Below are positions 1 to 11,868 of a stretch of DNA of 64,000 nt, one piece after another. The notes under the pieces are model-generated. The model did no database searches, was not told the DNA's origin, and saw only the letters and a program-made list of their open reading frames with translations. The DNA lies in assembly GCA_036365145.1 (NCBI GenBank), contig JAEOAD010000015.1, positions 37,215,501 to 37,279,500 of the forward strand, written 5' to 3'. Positions within the stretch are counted from its first letter, which is position 1; every line of letters begins with the position of its first letter. The DNA comes from Orientallactaga sibirica. Lineage: Eukaryota; Chordata; Mammalia; Rodentia; Dipodidae. Both the position numbers and the translations under genes were made by a program.

Positions 1-179
1 GAAGTTTATTAGAATAATATTATTATTATACATGTTTCCTTGCTCAAATAAATGTCATATTTCAAGACTTGGTCAAATCATTGAAACCTTAGTATTAAAA
101 GTAAAATACACTTTTTTTTTTTTCGCTTGGTTTTACTAAGCATTGTGTCATAGAAGGAAGATAGTAGTTTTGTGGAAAG

Positions 180-365
180 AATAATTAGATTCAACCTACC
201 CAGTTCAAGAATTGGTTCTGGCAAGAAACAAAGTTTGGGGCCCTAAGCAAATTATTTAACTTCCATGAGCCTTATTTTAATTATCCATGAAGTAGTATTT
301 ATAGAAAAATAATACAAGGTTGTTACTAAGATTACATAAGGTAGTACATATAAAAATTTGGTAAA
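180..365 (+). repeat. MIR-like ancient SINE relic
   Basis: The stretch follows the order of the mammalian MIR consensus: a weak 'agcaaattatttaacttcc' core, then a 'ccttattttaattatcca' block and a 'ttgttactaagattacataa' tail. It is heavily diverged, with no flanking duplication left. The core similarity was recognised by eye only. The rest of 1-549 shows nothing else recognisable apart from a T run at about 112-123. Confidence 0.5.
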
Positions 366-549
366 ATCTAAAACACCATACAAATGCAAAAGAGTGCTAT
401 TATTATGTCCTGCTTCTTGGGCTATATAATACACAGATTATATACTAGATTATGCATATTCCCTTCATAAAAGAGGAAAAAATATGAAAATTCCTCAGAA
501 AAAAACTAAGTAATCTGTAAGGAGGGAATAAGAAAATGTTTATATTGGG

Positions 550-658
550 GGGCTGGAGAGATGGGTTAGCAGTTAAGGTGCTTGCCTGCAAAGCCAAAGG
601 ACCTTGCTTCAATTCCCCAGCACCTACATAAGCCAGATGCAAGGGAAAAAAGAAAAAA
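550..658 (+). mobile_element. Short tRNA-derived SINE with 19-bp target-site duplication
   Basis: It begins with the family head ggctggagagatgg, carries the tRNA-like A-box and B-box region, and stops after 'agccagatgcaaggg', going straight into an A-rich tail. The usual body and CT-rich 3' part are missing. It is flanked by a perfect 19-base direct repeat (agaaaatgtttatattggg) at 531-549 and 659-677. The short form was therefore inserted as such by retrotransposition and not trimmed later. Confidence 0.85.
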
Positions 659-784
659 GAAAATGTTTATATTGGGAGATCACCAAGAAAACCCCTGGAA
701 TTCATGCTTAGAAGCAGTCCAGCTGGCAGGGAAAGATATTGTATTATCCATTGCTAGAACAGATGGCTTTTCAATCTTTATTTA

Positions 785-2230
785 TTTTATTTTATATTTA
801 AAATTGTTTTATTGACAACTTCTGTACTTATAGACAATAAACCATGGCAATTCCCTCCTCTCCCCCACTTTCCCCTTTACAACTCCACTCTCCATCATCT
901 CCTCTCCCTCTCTCCATTAATCTCTCTTTTATTTTGATGTCATCATCTTTTTCTCTTGTAATGAGGGTCTTGTGAAGGTATTGCTAGGCACTGTGAGGTC
1001 ATGGATATCGAGGCCAATTTCTGTCTGGACAGTTAAATTGTAAGGAGTCATACCCTTCGTTTAGCTCTTACATTCTTTCTGCTCCCTCTTCCACAATGGA
1101 CCCTGAGCCTTGGAGGGTGTGATAGAGATGTTTCCATGCTGGACACTCCTCCGTCTCTTCTTCTCAGTACTATACTATGTTGCCTTTTGGGTCATCCCAG
1201 TGGTTACCACCATCTGGAAAGAGGAAGGTTCGCTAACCAAAAGTGAGAAAAGCATTAATATATTAATATTAACATTAAGTGTAGTATTTCAAGGCAGTTT
1301 GGTGAGCATACTATATGTATTTAGGCAGACAAGAGCAGGCTTCATACACCTAAGGCTCATCACCTCTCCTGTCATAGGATTTTTATTAGGTTTTTAGTAC
1401 CAGACATATATTCCTTCCCATAGAGCAGGCCTCCAGTCCAATTAGAGAGCAGTTGATTTCCCCCAGAGCAGACATGCCACTATTGCACCCGTTCAGTCAT
1501 TTGGCCTGTCTGGCCAAACTTGAGGCCTCCAGTATCCAAAATTTTCACTGCTGATGATTTCTGTCTCCCATAGGGCTTCATGCAGTGCAGCTTTCTCCAC
1601 CTTTCAGTTGGCTGGTGTACAGGGAGATTTCAGCTCAGCACCAGCTTGATTTCTCAGTGACCTTGCTGCCCAGGCATGTGAAGTCTTCAGCAATATGGTC
1701 TTACCCTCTGTTACTCATGGGAAACCAAGGGCCTTGGCAATAGCTTGTAATGTTTTGGAGGGAGCAGGGACCTCCCTGGATAACAACTCACTGGAAGGTA
1801 TCCCATCCCTGGCACTGAAAATTTAACAGTAACAATCTATAGCTTCTGGATGTGCCATTATCCAAAAAAGTAGACTTTGATATGTCTTATTTAGAATATC
1901 TTGAATTTTGATTGACCCTTCCTCAATACTTCTCTTACTCAATCTCTTCCCCTGGCCTCACCTAAGCAATTACCCTCCTGGTAATCTGTTCTTCTATTTA
2001 CATATATACAATACCACCCCCTAAAGTTCTTCCCTCTCCTCCTTTATAGCCTTTTTCTAGCTTACTGGCCTCTGTTACTGAGTTTTGGTTCCAGCTCACG
2101 CACAAGTCTAAACATTTGTAGCTAGGATCCACATATAAGAGGATCCACATATGAGAGAGAACATGCAGCATTTAGCTTTCTAGGCCAGGGTTACCTCACT
2201 TAGTATAAACCTTTCCAGATCCATCCATTT
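785..2230 (-). other. L1 3' untranslated region, 3'UTR type A
   Basis: Non-coding tail of the L1. Its end block (ttgacaacttctgtacttat, then 'ccatcatctcctctccctct') recurs at 29,191-29,350 at the 3' end of another minus-strand L1. It defines a 3'UTR type different from the one at 8.9, 45.8, 52.0, 54.5 and 63.7 kb. Open frames on the plus strand here are chance antisense frames. Confidence 0.75.
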
Positions 2231-5200
2231 CCTTCACATTTCATAATTTCAATTTTCTTTGCTGCTCAATAGCACTCCACTGTGTAAATGTACCACATCT
2301 TTATTATCCATTCATCTGTTGAGGGACATCTAGGCTGGTTCCATTTCCTAGCTATTGTGAATAGAGCAGCAATAAACATTGTTGTGTAAGTATTTCTAAG
2401 GTAGTGAGAAGAGGCATTAGGATATATGCCTAGAAGTGCTATAGCTGGATTATATGGTAAATTTATTTTTAGCAATATCAAGAAACTCCACACTGATTTC
2501 TACTATGGCTATACCAGACTACATTCCCACCAACAGTGTAGAAGGGTGCTCCTTTTTCTGCATCCTCGCCCACACTTATTGTCATTTGTTTTCTTGATGG
2601 TAACCATTCTCACAAGACTGAGCTAGAATTTCAAAGTAGTTTTAATTTGCACTTCCCTGATGGCTAAGGATGTAGAACACTTCTTTCCATGTTTATATGG
2701 CATCTGTATTTCTTCCTTTGAGAACTCTCTATTTTGTTTCATAGCCCATTTTTTAATTGGGTTGTTTGATTTCTTATTGAGTTCTTTGTATATTCTGGAT
2801 ATTAATCCTCTGTCAGATGTATAGCTGGCAAAGATTTTCTCCCATTCTGTAGGTTGCCTCTTTGCTATATTCACAGTGTCCTTTGCTGAACAAAAGCTTT
2901 TTAATTTCATGAGATCCCAGTAGTTGATTAGTGGTTTTATTTCCTGAGCAATTGGGGTTATATTCAGAAAGTCATTGCCGATGCCCACATTTGGAAGGGT
3001 TTCTCCTAACTTTTCCTCTAGCAGTTTCAGAGTTACAGCTCTGATATTAAGGTCCCTGATCCATTTGGGCTTGATTCTTAGGCATGGAGAGAGACAAGGA
3101 TCTATTTTCATCCTTCTACATATAGATATCCAATTTTCCCAGTACCACTTGTTGAAGACGCTGTCTTCTCCAATGAATATTTTTGTCAAAAACGCAGATG
3201 GTTGTAGATGCCTGGATTAATATCTTGGTCCTCTATTCTGTTCCATTGATCTACATGTCTGTCTTTGTGCCAGTACCATGCTGTTGTTGTTACTGTAGCT
3301 TTGTAATGTAGCTTAAAATCACATATGGTGATACCCAGCCTTATTTTTGTTGCCCAAAATTGTTTTGGCTATTTGAGATTTTTTTGTTCTTCCAAATGAA
3401 TTTTAGGATTGATTTTTCTATTTATGTGAAGAATGTCATTGGAGTTTTAATAGGATTGCATTAAATGTATAGATTGCTTTTGGGAAGATTGACATTTTCA
3501 CAAATTGATTTTTCCAATCTAAGAACCTGGGATGTCTTTCCATTTCCTAGTGTCTTCTGCAATTTCTAGCTTGAGTGTTTTAAAGTTCTCATTGTAGAGA
3601 TCATTCAGTTTCTTGGTTAGGTTTATTCCAAGGTACTGTATTTTTTTGGAGGCAATTGTGTTTGGGAGAGATTCCCTGATTTCATCCTTCACATGCTTGT
3701 TGTTAGTATATAGGAAAGCTACTGATTTTTGTGTGTTTATTTTGTATCCTGCTACATTGCTAAAAGTGTTTATCAGCTCTCACAGTTTGCTGGTAGAATC
3801 TTTATGGTCCTTTATGTATAGAATCATATCATCTCCAAATAGTGATAATTTGATCTCTTCCTGTCCAATGTGTATCCCTTTTATGAGTGTCTCTTGCCTT
3901 ATTACTATAGGTAAGACTTCCAGTACTATATGAAATAAAAGTAGAGGGCTGGAGGAATTGCTTAGTGGTTAAGGCATATGCTTGCAAAGCCAAAGTACCC
4001 AGGTTCAGTTCCCTAGGACCCACATTAGCCAGATATAAAAGGGGGCCTACACTTCTGGAGTTCATTTGCAGTGGCTGGAGGCCCTGGCGTGCCCATTCTC
4101 TCTCTCTGTCTCCCTCCATTTCTATCAAATAAATAAAAATAATTTTTTTTTAAAGTGGGGATAGTGCACACCCTTGTCTTGTTCCTGAATTTAGTGGAAA
4201 AGCTTAAAAGTTTCCTCCATTTAATATGTTGGCTGTAGGTTTGTCGTAATTAGCTTTTATTATGTTGAGATATGTTCCTTCTATTCCAAGTTTCTGTAGG
4301 ACATTTACCATGAAGGGATGTTGGATTTTGTTGAATGCCTTTTCTGCATCTATTGAGATGATCATGTGATTCTTGCCAGTATTTGGTTGAGAAATTTTGC
4401 ATCTATGTTCATGAGGGAGATTGGTCTGTAATTTTAACTTTTTTTTTCTCTTTGGTTGTGGCATCAGGGCAATGCTAGCTTCATAGAAGGAGTTTGGTAC
4501 GAACGAAAAGTTTGATAAGTAATGGTATTAGTTCTTCCATGAAGCTCTGGTAAAATTCACCAGTCAATACATCTGGGCATTTTTTAGTTGGGAGACATTT
4601 TTATAACTGTTTGGATTGTCATACTTGCTATAGATCTATTTAAATGGTTTATCTCATCTTGGTTTAATTTTGGTAGGACATATGAATCAAGGAAATCATC
4701 CTTTTCTTTAAGATTTTCAAACTTAGAGGCATGTATATTCTTAAAGTATATCCATATGATTTTCTGAATTTCTTTGGTATCTGTTGTAATGGTGCATTTT
4801 TATCTCTAATTTTATTCTTATTTGTCTCTTCTCTCTTTCTTCTGGTCAGATTTGCTAAGGGTTTATCAGTCTTGTTTATCCTTTCAAAGAACCAACTCTT
4901 AGTTTCATTGATTCTTTGGATTTTTTTTTTTTTGTTTCCTTCTCATTAATTTCTTCCTTAATCTTTATTATTTCTTTCTGGCTACTGATTTTTGGTTTGT
5001 TTTCTTTTTCCAAGGCCTTAAGGTGAAGCATTAAATTATTTACTTGTGAACACTCTGATTTCTTAATATAGGCACTTAGAGCTATAAAGTTCCCTCTTAG
5101 GACTGCCATCATTGTTTCCCAGATGTTTAATTTTGTTGTATTTTCATCAGCATTTGATTCCATAGTGTACTATTTATTGTCCATTAATTTATGTATGCTC

Positions 5201-5935
5201 TGTAGTTTTTCTTCTTGCTGGTTTATAGTTTAATTCCATTGTGGTTAGATAGTACAAGGGATTAGTTTTCAATTTTCCTGTATTTGTTAAGATTTGCTTT
5301 GTGTCCTAATATATGGTCTATTTTGGAGAATGTTCCATGTGCTGGTGAGAAAAATGTATATTCTGCAGCATTTGGATGGAATGTTCTGTATTTTTCTGTT
5401 AGGTCCATTTGTTCCATGACATCATTTAATCCAGATGTCTCTCGGTTTATTTTTTGCCAGGATGACCTGCCATTTAATGAGAGTAGGGTATTAAAGTCAT
5501 CCATTTCAATTGTGTTTGGTCTTATCTGTGACCTTAAGTCTAATAGTGTTTGGTTGGTGAAATTGGGAGCACCCATGTTAGGTGCATATATGTTTAGGAT
5601 TGTAATGTCCTCCTGTTGTAGTGTTCCTTGAATCAGTATTACGTTTCCTTCTTTCATTTTTTATCTTTCCACACTAATGTTGGTATGAAATTTATTCTGA
5701 CAGATATTAGTATCACACCCCCTGCTTGTTTCCTAGGCCTGTTTGCTTGAAATATCAGTTTCCATTCTATCACCCTAAGACAAGTATCTATCTTTTATTG
5801 TGAGGTAGGTTCCCATAGGCAACAAACAGCAGGATCCTGCCTTTTAATCCAGTCTGTAAGCCTGTGTCTTTTGATTGGGGCATTAATGCCATTGATATTA
5901 AGAGTTATTGTTGATAGGTATGTGGTTATTCTCAC
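2231..5935 (-). pseudogene. L1 ORF2 pseudogene (endonuclease, reverse transcriptase)
   Basis: Separate minus-strand frames follow ORF2 order. Near 5930-5660 are the start (ITLNINGINAPIKRHRL) and the endonuclease N-terminus. At 5657-5262 the endonuclease continues (ILNIYAPNMGAPNF, then TFFSPAHGTFSKIDHILG). At 5163-4876 is the linker. At 4464-4204 is the RT ([15 protein letters not shown]). At 3189-2623 is the C-terminal part ([19 protein letters not shown]), and at 2493-2266 the end (KWNQPRCPSTDEWI). In the RT catalytic box near 3840 the usual FADD reads FGDD, and a stop follows soon after. The intact L1 product would nick target DNA and reverse-transcribe its own RNA. This copy cannot. Confidence 0.9.
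3946..4146 (+). mobile_element. tRNA-derived SINE, type 1, inside L1 ORF2
   Basis: Head gggctggaggaattgcttag, then the 'gccaaagtacccaggttcag' B-box region, the body 'ttcatttgcagtggctggag', a CT-rich segment and an (AAAT)n tail. The L1 reading resumes on the far side (about 4150), so this insertion is younger than the L1. An opposing plus/minus frame over it has no coding value. Confidence 0.9.
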
Positions 5936-5974
5936 AATTCTTCTTGTTTTGCAGTGCTTTCTATTTACCTTTAC

Positions 5975-7060
5975 TCTCTTGTTTTAACTGTTATTTGAGA
6001 ATAGTTTATTTTTCTTGTTTGCTCATGTGTATGCTTTGCTTTCACTTCAGTGTGAAGGATTTCTTCAAGTATTTTCTGTAGAGCTGTTTTAGTTGTCATA
6101 AATTCCTTAAGCCTGTTTTGGTTGTGGAATGTCCTTATTGCTCCTTCAATGTGTATACATAGCTTTGCAGGATATGGTATTCTTAGTTCACAGTATGTTT
6201 CAGAACTTGGAATACAACATTTCAAGCCCTTCTGGCTTTTAAAGTGTGTGTTGAGTAATTTGCTCTTATCCTGTTGGGCTTGCCTGTTTAGGTGACTTGC
6301 TTTTTCTCTCTAACTGCTTTCAAAATATTTTCTTTGCTTTGTGTGTTTAGTAGTTTAATTAGAACATGGTGAGGAGAGGTTATTTTTTCCCAGGATATGT
6401 CTATTTGGTGTTCTGAAAAACTTTCTGTATCTGCATTGGCATTTCTTTCCCAATATGGTAAAAGTTTTCTTCCATGATTTTGTTGAAAATTCTTCTCCTT
6501 CTACTATACCCTGAATTCTCATGTTTGTTCTTTTCATAGTTTCCAGGCTATCTTGAAATTCCTATTCATACCTTCCTATTAGTTTGTCTTTCTCTTTGTT
6601 GGTCTGTAGTAGATCTGCCACCTGGTCTTCTAGTTTAGATATTCTGTTCTCTCCTTTATCCATTCTACTGGTGAGACTTTCTCCACAGATTATTTTATTT
6701 GTCTGACTGTGTTTTTCAGTGCTAGTATTTGTGCCTGATTTTTCTTCAGTATCTCTATTCCATTCCTCATGTCTTCTAATGGTCTCTTTATTCATTAAGC
6801 TGGTGTCCTGTGTTCTCTTAGAATGCCTTCATCATTTGTTTTCTTCTTTAATTCCTTTATGTTCTTCTTTGATTCCTTTGACTTCTTCTTTGATTTCTTT
6901 GAGTATAGATAAAAATCATCCTTTTAAAATCTTTGTCAGGCATTTCATCTAAAACAGTCTCATTGGGGACCATTTCTGGTAGATTTATAATTTTTTGTGG
7001 GATTGTATCGTCTTGATTCTTTGTCTTTCTTATATTATAATGTAGTGATTTTTGCATCCC
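5975..7060 (-). pseudogene. L1 ORF1 pseudogene (RNA-binding chaperone)
   Basis: Minus-strand fragments in ORF1 order. The N-terminal part lies near 7057-6857. A polar heptad-like coiled-coil segment lies at 6795-6562 (ISKLEDQVADLLQTNKEKDK). The RRM-like region is at 6537-6355 (KRTNMRIQGIVEGEEF). The C-terminal domain is at 6225-5971 (YPAKLCIHIEG, then FMTTKTALQKILEEILHTE). Frameshifts and stops separate them. An intact ORF1 protein would coat L1 RNA as a trimer. No intact frame remains. Confidence 0.85.
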
Positions 7061-8306
7061 GAGTTCATTTGATGCTTGGGTTTTCTAATAATCTATGGTG
7101 CTTTTAGATTTGGAAATCCAACTTTATATACCTTCTGAGTAGTAGTTTAAGGTGCCAAGCATAGTTCTTGTACTCCAATCCAACCACAGAAATAATCCTA
7201 GGTGTTGAGTTTGCCTGCTATTCAAGTATTCTTGTGGGCTGGCTGGAGCAATTACTGGAAATTTCTACAATTTAACTGTGCAATATACACATTAAACAAA
7301 AACCAGCACAGAGTATGCAAGTGTGGACATTGAAACAAACAGATAACTTTATAAAGGCAAAATCCCTAAAGGTATGTGTTACTCTACACTCTTAATCCTG
7401 TCAGGTGGGAGTTGAGATTTCTGTTCTGAAATGGCTTCCAGTTCAGCCTGAGTCTGAATCAGACTTTGCTCCCAATAATGACAGAAGAAAAAGATAAAGG
7501 CCCTATGAATCTGAAAGCATCAAAGGCCACAATAGTCAACCCCCAAATACACCTTAATTTAGAATGGTAAACCAACCAAGAATATATAATCCATAACCTG
7601 CCCTGACATTGCAAGAGAGATTAGCACTTCTAGTGCAGGCCTATGTACCTGTTTTTTTGTCAGTTGGCCTCATTACCTCATTACTTTTGGGGTGGGTTCA
7701 AATCTCACCAATGCTGAGTACCCACCTCAATCCCTTTGTGTTGTGCTATGGACCTGGTGTTTTGATCAGCTGTGCTGGATGCTCTGCTGCTGCCCAGGGC
7801 TGAATGTGTTCTCCATAGAGTCATGGTGCTGTTGGTTGGGGAATGGGAGAGGCTGGAAGCCTGGAATTTTACTGGAATTGCTCAGCTGGTCCCATCAGTA
7901 TCCCTTTCATCTGCTCGTTAGCTTATCTCTGCTGTCTCCCCTTCAGGTTTGTTGACTTTCCAAGGAGGCTGATGAGGTTGAAAAATCCCCTTATTTGGTC
8001 TCTGATCCTGTAGCTGGGTACCAGTCATGTGCATGGATACACGCGGATTGGATCTGGGTATGCAAGTGCCTGGTTGGGATTCTGTCCTTGAACTCACAGT
8101 GATCCTCCTTCCTCTGCCTTCCATGCCTGGCTGGTTTCCACCTTTCTGATAGATCTCAGTCTGTCCCGCTTCTCTATTGTGGCCGATAAAAACCTATACA
8201 CCTTCACTTTTTGGACGAAGAGTATATTTTGCTGTGGTTTTGCTTAAATTCCTCCCTAGGCTGTATTAGTGTTACTCCTGTGCAGCCATCTTATCTGGAA
8301 GCTACA
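7061..8306 (-). promoter_or_regulatory. L1 5'UTR / internal promoter remnant
   Basis: This is the roughly 1.25 kb between the ORF1 start and the L1 5' edge. It is somewhat richer in G+C than its flanks and non-coding. At the extreme 5' end (minus strand) is AAGATGGCTGC, matching the YY1 core used by L1 promoters to set transcription start. No obvious tandem monomers are visible here, unlike at 28.2-28.65 kb. Confidence 0.6.
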
Positions 8307-8590
8307 CCGTTTTTCCATATTTAAATGCCAATTTTTTTAGGTTTCTACATGTAACATAAGAATATAGGAGTCAGCTGGACAAGAGATATAGTTTCAAGAA
8401 CTGCACATAAAATTTAAAGCAATACCCTCCAGATAAGCAACCCTCATGCAGAGTACCTGAAGATCTCATCCCCACTATATGGTGATAAAAGAGTTCCCCT
8501 TATCTTAAAGAGATTGCCCAACTATTTCAAATGCCCCATTTCCTTTTCCAAGGGACCTTGCATTTTGTGTCTTCTTAGAATATGTGTATT

Positions 8591-8779
8591 GGGGGCTGGA
8601 GAGATGGCTTAATGGTTAAGGCGCTTGCCTAAGGATCCAGGTTTGATTCTCCTGGTCCCATGTAAACCAGATGTACAAGGTGGGGCATGCATCAGGAGTT
8701 TGTTTGTAGTGGCTAGAGGCACTGGCATGCCCATTTTCTCTCTCTCTCATCTCAAATAAATAAAAAATGAATAAAAAAA
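8591..8779 (+). mobile_element. tRNA-derived SINE, type 1
   Basis: Starts ggggctggagagatggctta, with the typical B-box region, body and a CTCTCT/(AAAT)n tail. It is flanked by an imperfect 17-base duplication (agaatatgtgtattggg at 8577-8593; agaatatgcatattggg at 8780-8796; 15 of 17 match). The interval 8307-8576 between the L1 and this SINE shows nothing recognisable. Confidence 0.88.
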
Positions 8780-9896
8780 AGAATATGCATATTGGGTTTA
8801 TATTTATATCTTTGTCTCTGTCACCTTGGCAACAGTGTTCTATTATAAGAACAGCACCTAATATTATTAGAACTCATTATTAGAACTATTATTAACTATT
8901 ATTGATACCATCTTTTCCTTCCTCCCTGCCCCCATTCTGAGGGCCCCCCCTCAGTGGGGTTGCAGGAATTTCCTATCGGTTGTGGGTTATGCATTGTAGA
9001 GCAGCATTCAGTTATTGAGGGGAGGCAATGCCTCCGGGCATGACATCCCAACCTATGGCTCTTACAATCTTTCCATTCCCTCTTCCACAAAATCCTCAGA
9101 GCCTTGGTGGGTGTGCTTTAAGTCTACTTCAATGGTGAACTCTCTGGAGCCTCTGGATTTCTGCTTTGGTATGTGTTGAGTATCCTCAGCATTTGTCTCC
9201 TTCAGCCTGGCACTGATTGTCAGCTCACCGTGGAAGTAGCACACTTGCTTATCTCTCCAGTTCCTCTGTGGTCTAGCCAGGGCTTTGACTGAGATGCAAG
9301 GGGTGGTTTACTCCTTGGTTCTCATTATATTCTGAATAAGAAAAACAGATTCTCCAATGGAGAGTGAAATCAGCATAGGATAAATTGGATAAGCATTATT
9401 AATTTAAAGAGTCTGATGGATGTAGCCCCTCTTTTAGCCTAAGACTAGTGGGTGCTTGACATTGGAGAGCATAATTTTGGTCTCCATAGGATTTATACCT
9501 GGTTTCCAGTTCCACATATAGATTCCTTTCTACTGAGTGGATGTCTTATCCAATCAAAAAGCCGTTGGTAATCCACCAAGGCTGTGTGCAACCATTGCAT
9601 AGGTGTAAAATCTTGTCAGGCTGGTTGCTTCTGAGTAGCTTGGACCCCTGCTTACTCACTTTGTTGTTGGCTGCTTTCCCCCAGTAGCTCATGTAGCACT
9701 TTCCAGCACTAGATGGGCTCACTGTCTAGGGACCGGCTGTCTTTCAGATTCCAGCCAAGTCTTTCCATTCTTTTGGTTTGTAGTGTATGGTGACCTCAGC
9801 AATAGGGTCTTACCTTTCACCTCAGGTGGGAAATCAAGTGCTTTGACAGAAACCTGTCTTGTTTGGAGGAACTCATACGTTTCTCTGATCAACAGC

Positions 9897-10417
9897 TCAA
9901 TATGGGTAGCACCTGTTTCTGGTACTGCAACTTACAGGTCAGAGCCAAAGCTTTTAAGGTTAGGCTTCATCCTTCCCTCTCGAGGGACCTTGTTTTCTGG
10001 CATTCTCACTATACTCCTTTTAAAGGTTATTTTATTTTATTTTACTTTATTTTATTTTATTTATTTATTTGTAAGCAGAGAGAGAGAAGAGAGACAGAGA
10101 GAGAATGGGCACACCAGGCCCTCTAGCCACTGCAAACAAACTCCAGTTCAATATGGGTAGCATCTATTTCTGGTACTACAACTTGCAGGTCAGAGCCAAA
10201 GCTTTTAAGGTTAGGCTTCATTCTGCTCTCTCCAGGGCCCTTGTTTTCTGGCATTCTCACTATACTCCTTATTAAGTTTATTTTATTTTATTTTATTTAC
10301 TTGCAAGCAGAGAGAGAGAGAGAGAGAGAGAGGGAGGGAGAGAGAGAGAGGAGAAGAGAGACGGAGAGAGAGAGAATGGGAACACCAGGCCCTCTAGCCA
10401 CTGCAAACAAACTTCAG
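9897..10417. repeat. 251-bp tandem duplication spanning L1 and SINE sequence
   Basis: Unit 1 (9897-10147) and unit 2 (10148-10417) both begin tcaatatgggtagca, pass through the same L1 3'UTR stretch ('cagagccaaagcttttaagg') and end in the distal half of an antisense SINE ('actgcaaacaaact'). They differ by scattered substitutions and by a longer GA tract in unit 2. The SINE must have been present before the duplication. Confidence 0.9.
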
Positions 10418-10526
10418 ATGCATGTGCCCCTTGTGCATCTGGCTTATGTGGGTCCTGGGGAATTGAACCTGGGTCCCTTGGCTTTTCAGGCAAAAGCCTT
10501 AACCACTAAGCCATCTCTCTAGGCCC
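10022..10526 (-). mobile_element. tRNA-derived SINE, type 1, partly duplicated
   Basis: The antisense SINE tail (TTTTA)n and GA tract occur at 10,022-10,147 and again at 10,275-10,417. Only the second copy runs on through the body to the head ('ttaaccactaagccatctct') at about 10,523. The outer flanks ctatactcctttt (10,009-10,021) and ctatcctcctttt (10,527-10,539) match at 12 of 13 bases. They are the original target-site duplication, now separated by the tandem copy. Confidence 0.85.
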
Positions 10527-11160
10527 CTATCCTCCTTTTGACAGTTATATCTTTTAGTATCACTTCAAGTAGAAAGTTTTCTATGGTACCAGTTCATTTT
10601 GGGTTCAGTTGTACCCTCCACTTAACCCCCCCTCCAATTCTTCCATCCCTATTGTCTGGGCATCAGGTTGCCTGTCTGGTATGCCAGCAACTCAAGTTGA
10701 TCCAGGTTAGGAACCACAGATGAGTGATAACATGCAGTGTTTATCTTTCTGTGATTATGTGTATTTGCTGAGTATTATCTGTTCTGCATCCATCCATTTT
10801 CCTACAAATTCCATTGTATCATTTTTTCTTACTGCTGAGTAGAATTCCATTGTGTATATGTACCACAACTTCATTTCCATTCATCCATTGATGGGCACCA
10901 GGGTTGATTCCAGTTCTTAGCTATTATGAATTGAGCAGATATAAACATGGTTTTGCAACTATCTCTGTAGTGAAGCATGCAACATTTAGGGCACATACCT
11001 AGTAAGGGAATAACTGGATCTGTTGGTAGGTCTATATTCATATTTTTCAGGAATCTCCATATTGATTCCCATAGTCATTATACAAGTTTGCATTCCCACC
11101 AACAGTGAATGAGGGTTCCTCTTAACCCACTTCCTCACCAACATTTGTTGTCATTTGATT

Positions 11161-11206
11161 TATTTTTTATTTTTTATTTTTGGAGAGAGACACAGAGAGA
11201 GACAGA

Positions 11207-11265
<59 letters not shown>

Positions 11266-11440
11266 CAGTCTCTCAGCTGCTGTAAATGAAATCCAGATGT
11301 GTGTGCCCCCTTGTGGGCAAGTGCGGCATTGCACCCTTGCGTCACTTTGCATCTGGCTATCCGTGGGGCCTGGAGATTGGAACCAGCGTTCTTAGGCTTA
11401 GGAGGCAGGTGACTTAACCGCTAAGCCATCTCTCCAGCCC
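11161..11440 (-). mobile_element. tRNA-derived SINE, type 2, with perfect 10-bp duplication
   Basis: Antisense SINE: A/T tail, long GA tract, body with 'cttgtgggcaagtgcggcat', and head 'aagccatctctccagccc' at 11,423-11,440. The direct repeat tcatttgatt flanks it at 11,151-11,160 and 11,441-11,450. The type-2 body carries an extra internal block of about 34 bases compared with type 1. Confidence 0.92.
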
Positions 11441-11498
11441 TCATTTGATTTTTTTAAATGATTGCCATCCTTACTGGAATAAGTAGAATCTCATAGTT

Positions 11499-11756
11499 TT
11501 TTTTTTTTTTTTTTTTTGAGAGAGAGACAGAGAGAGAGAGGAAGACAAATAGAGATGGGCGTGCCAGCAGCATCTCAGCTGCTGTGAACGACATCCAAAT
11601 GCATGCACCTCCTTGTGGTCAAGTGTGGCATTGCGCCCTTGTGTCACTGCATCTGGCTAAACATGGGTCCTGGAGATTGGAACTGCTGAAGATTGGAACC
11701 AGTGTTCTTAGACTTAGGAGGTAGGCTCCTTAACTGCTATGTCATCTCTCCAGTCC
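11499..11756 (-). mobile_element. tRNA-derived SINE, type 2 (stack member 1)
   Basis: Antisense copy with T run and GA tract at 11,499-11,540, body with 'cttgtggtcaagtgtggcat', and head ending 'catctctccagtcc'. It abuts the next SINE directly. The left outer flank tcatagtt (11,491-11,498) pairs with tcatagtt at 12,345-12,352, beyond the third SINE. Confidence 0.88.
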
Positions 11757-11816
11757 AGTTTTTCTTTCTTTCTTTCTTTCTTTTTTTTTTGGAGAGAGAC
11801 ACAGAGAGAGAGACAG

Positions 11817-11868
<52 letters not shown>

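Larger units (their letters stand above)
785..8306 (-). mobile_element. Near-full-length, inactive L1 retrotransposon
   Basis: This is a complete-looking LINE-1 read on the minus strand: 5'UTR about 8306-7061, ORF1 about 7060-5975, ORF2 about 5935-2231 and 3'UTR about 2230-785, ending in an A/T-rich tail. The 5' edge (minus-strand reading) starts tgtagcttccagataagatg and contains AAGATGGC, the core of a YY1 site typical of L1 5' ends. Both ORFs are broken into short frames by stops and frameshifts. A SINE (3946-4146) interrupts the RT domain. No convincing target-site duplication was found. Confidence 0.9.

Noticed and set aside
3946..4146. tRNA gene, because of A and B boxes
   Set aside because: The promoter boxes belong to a tRNA-derived SINE; no cloverleaf with paired acceptor stem is followed by a terminator.
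2975..6952. Several plus-strand frames of 70-115 codons (2975-3220, 3613-3933, 5284-5631, 6719-6952)
   Set aside because: They are antisense shadows of the minus-strand L1 ORF1/ORF2.
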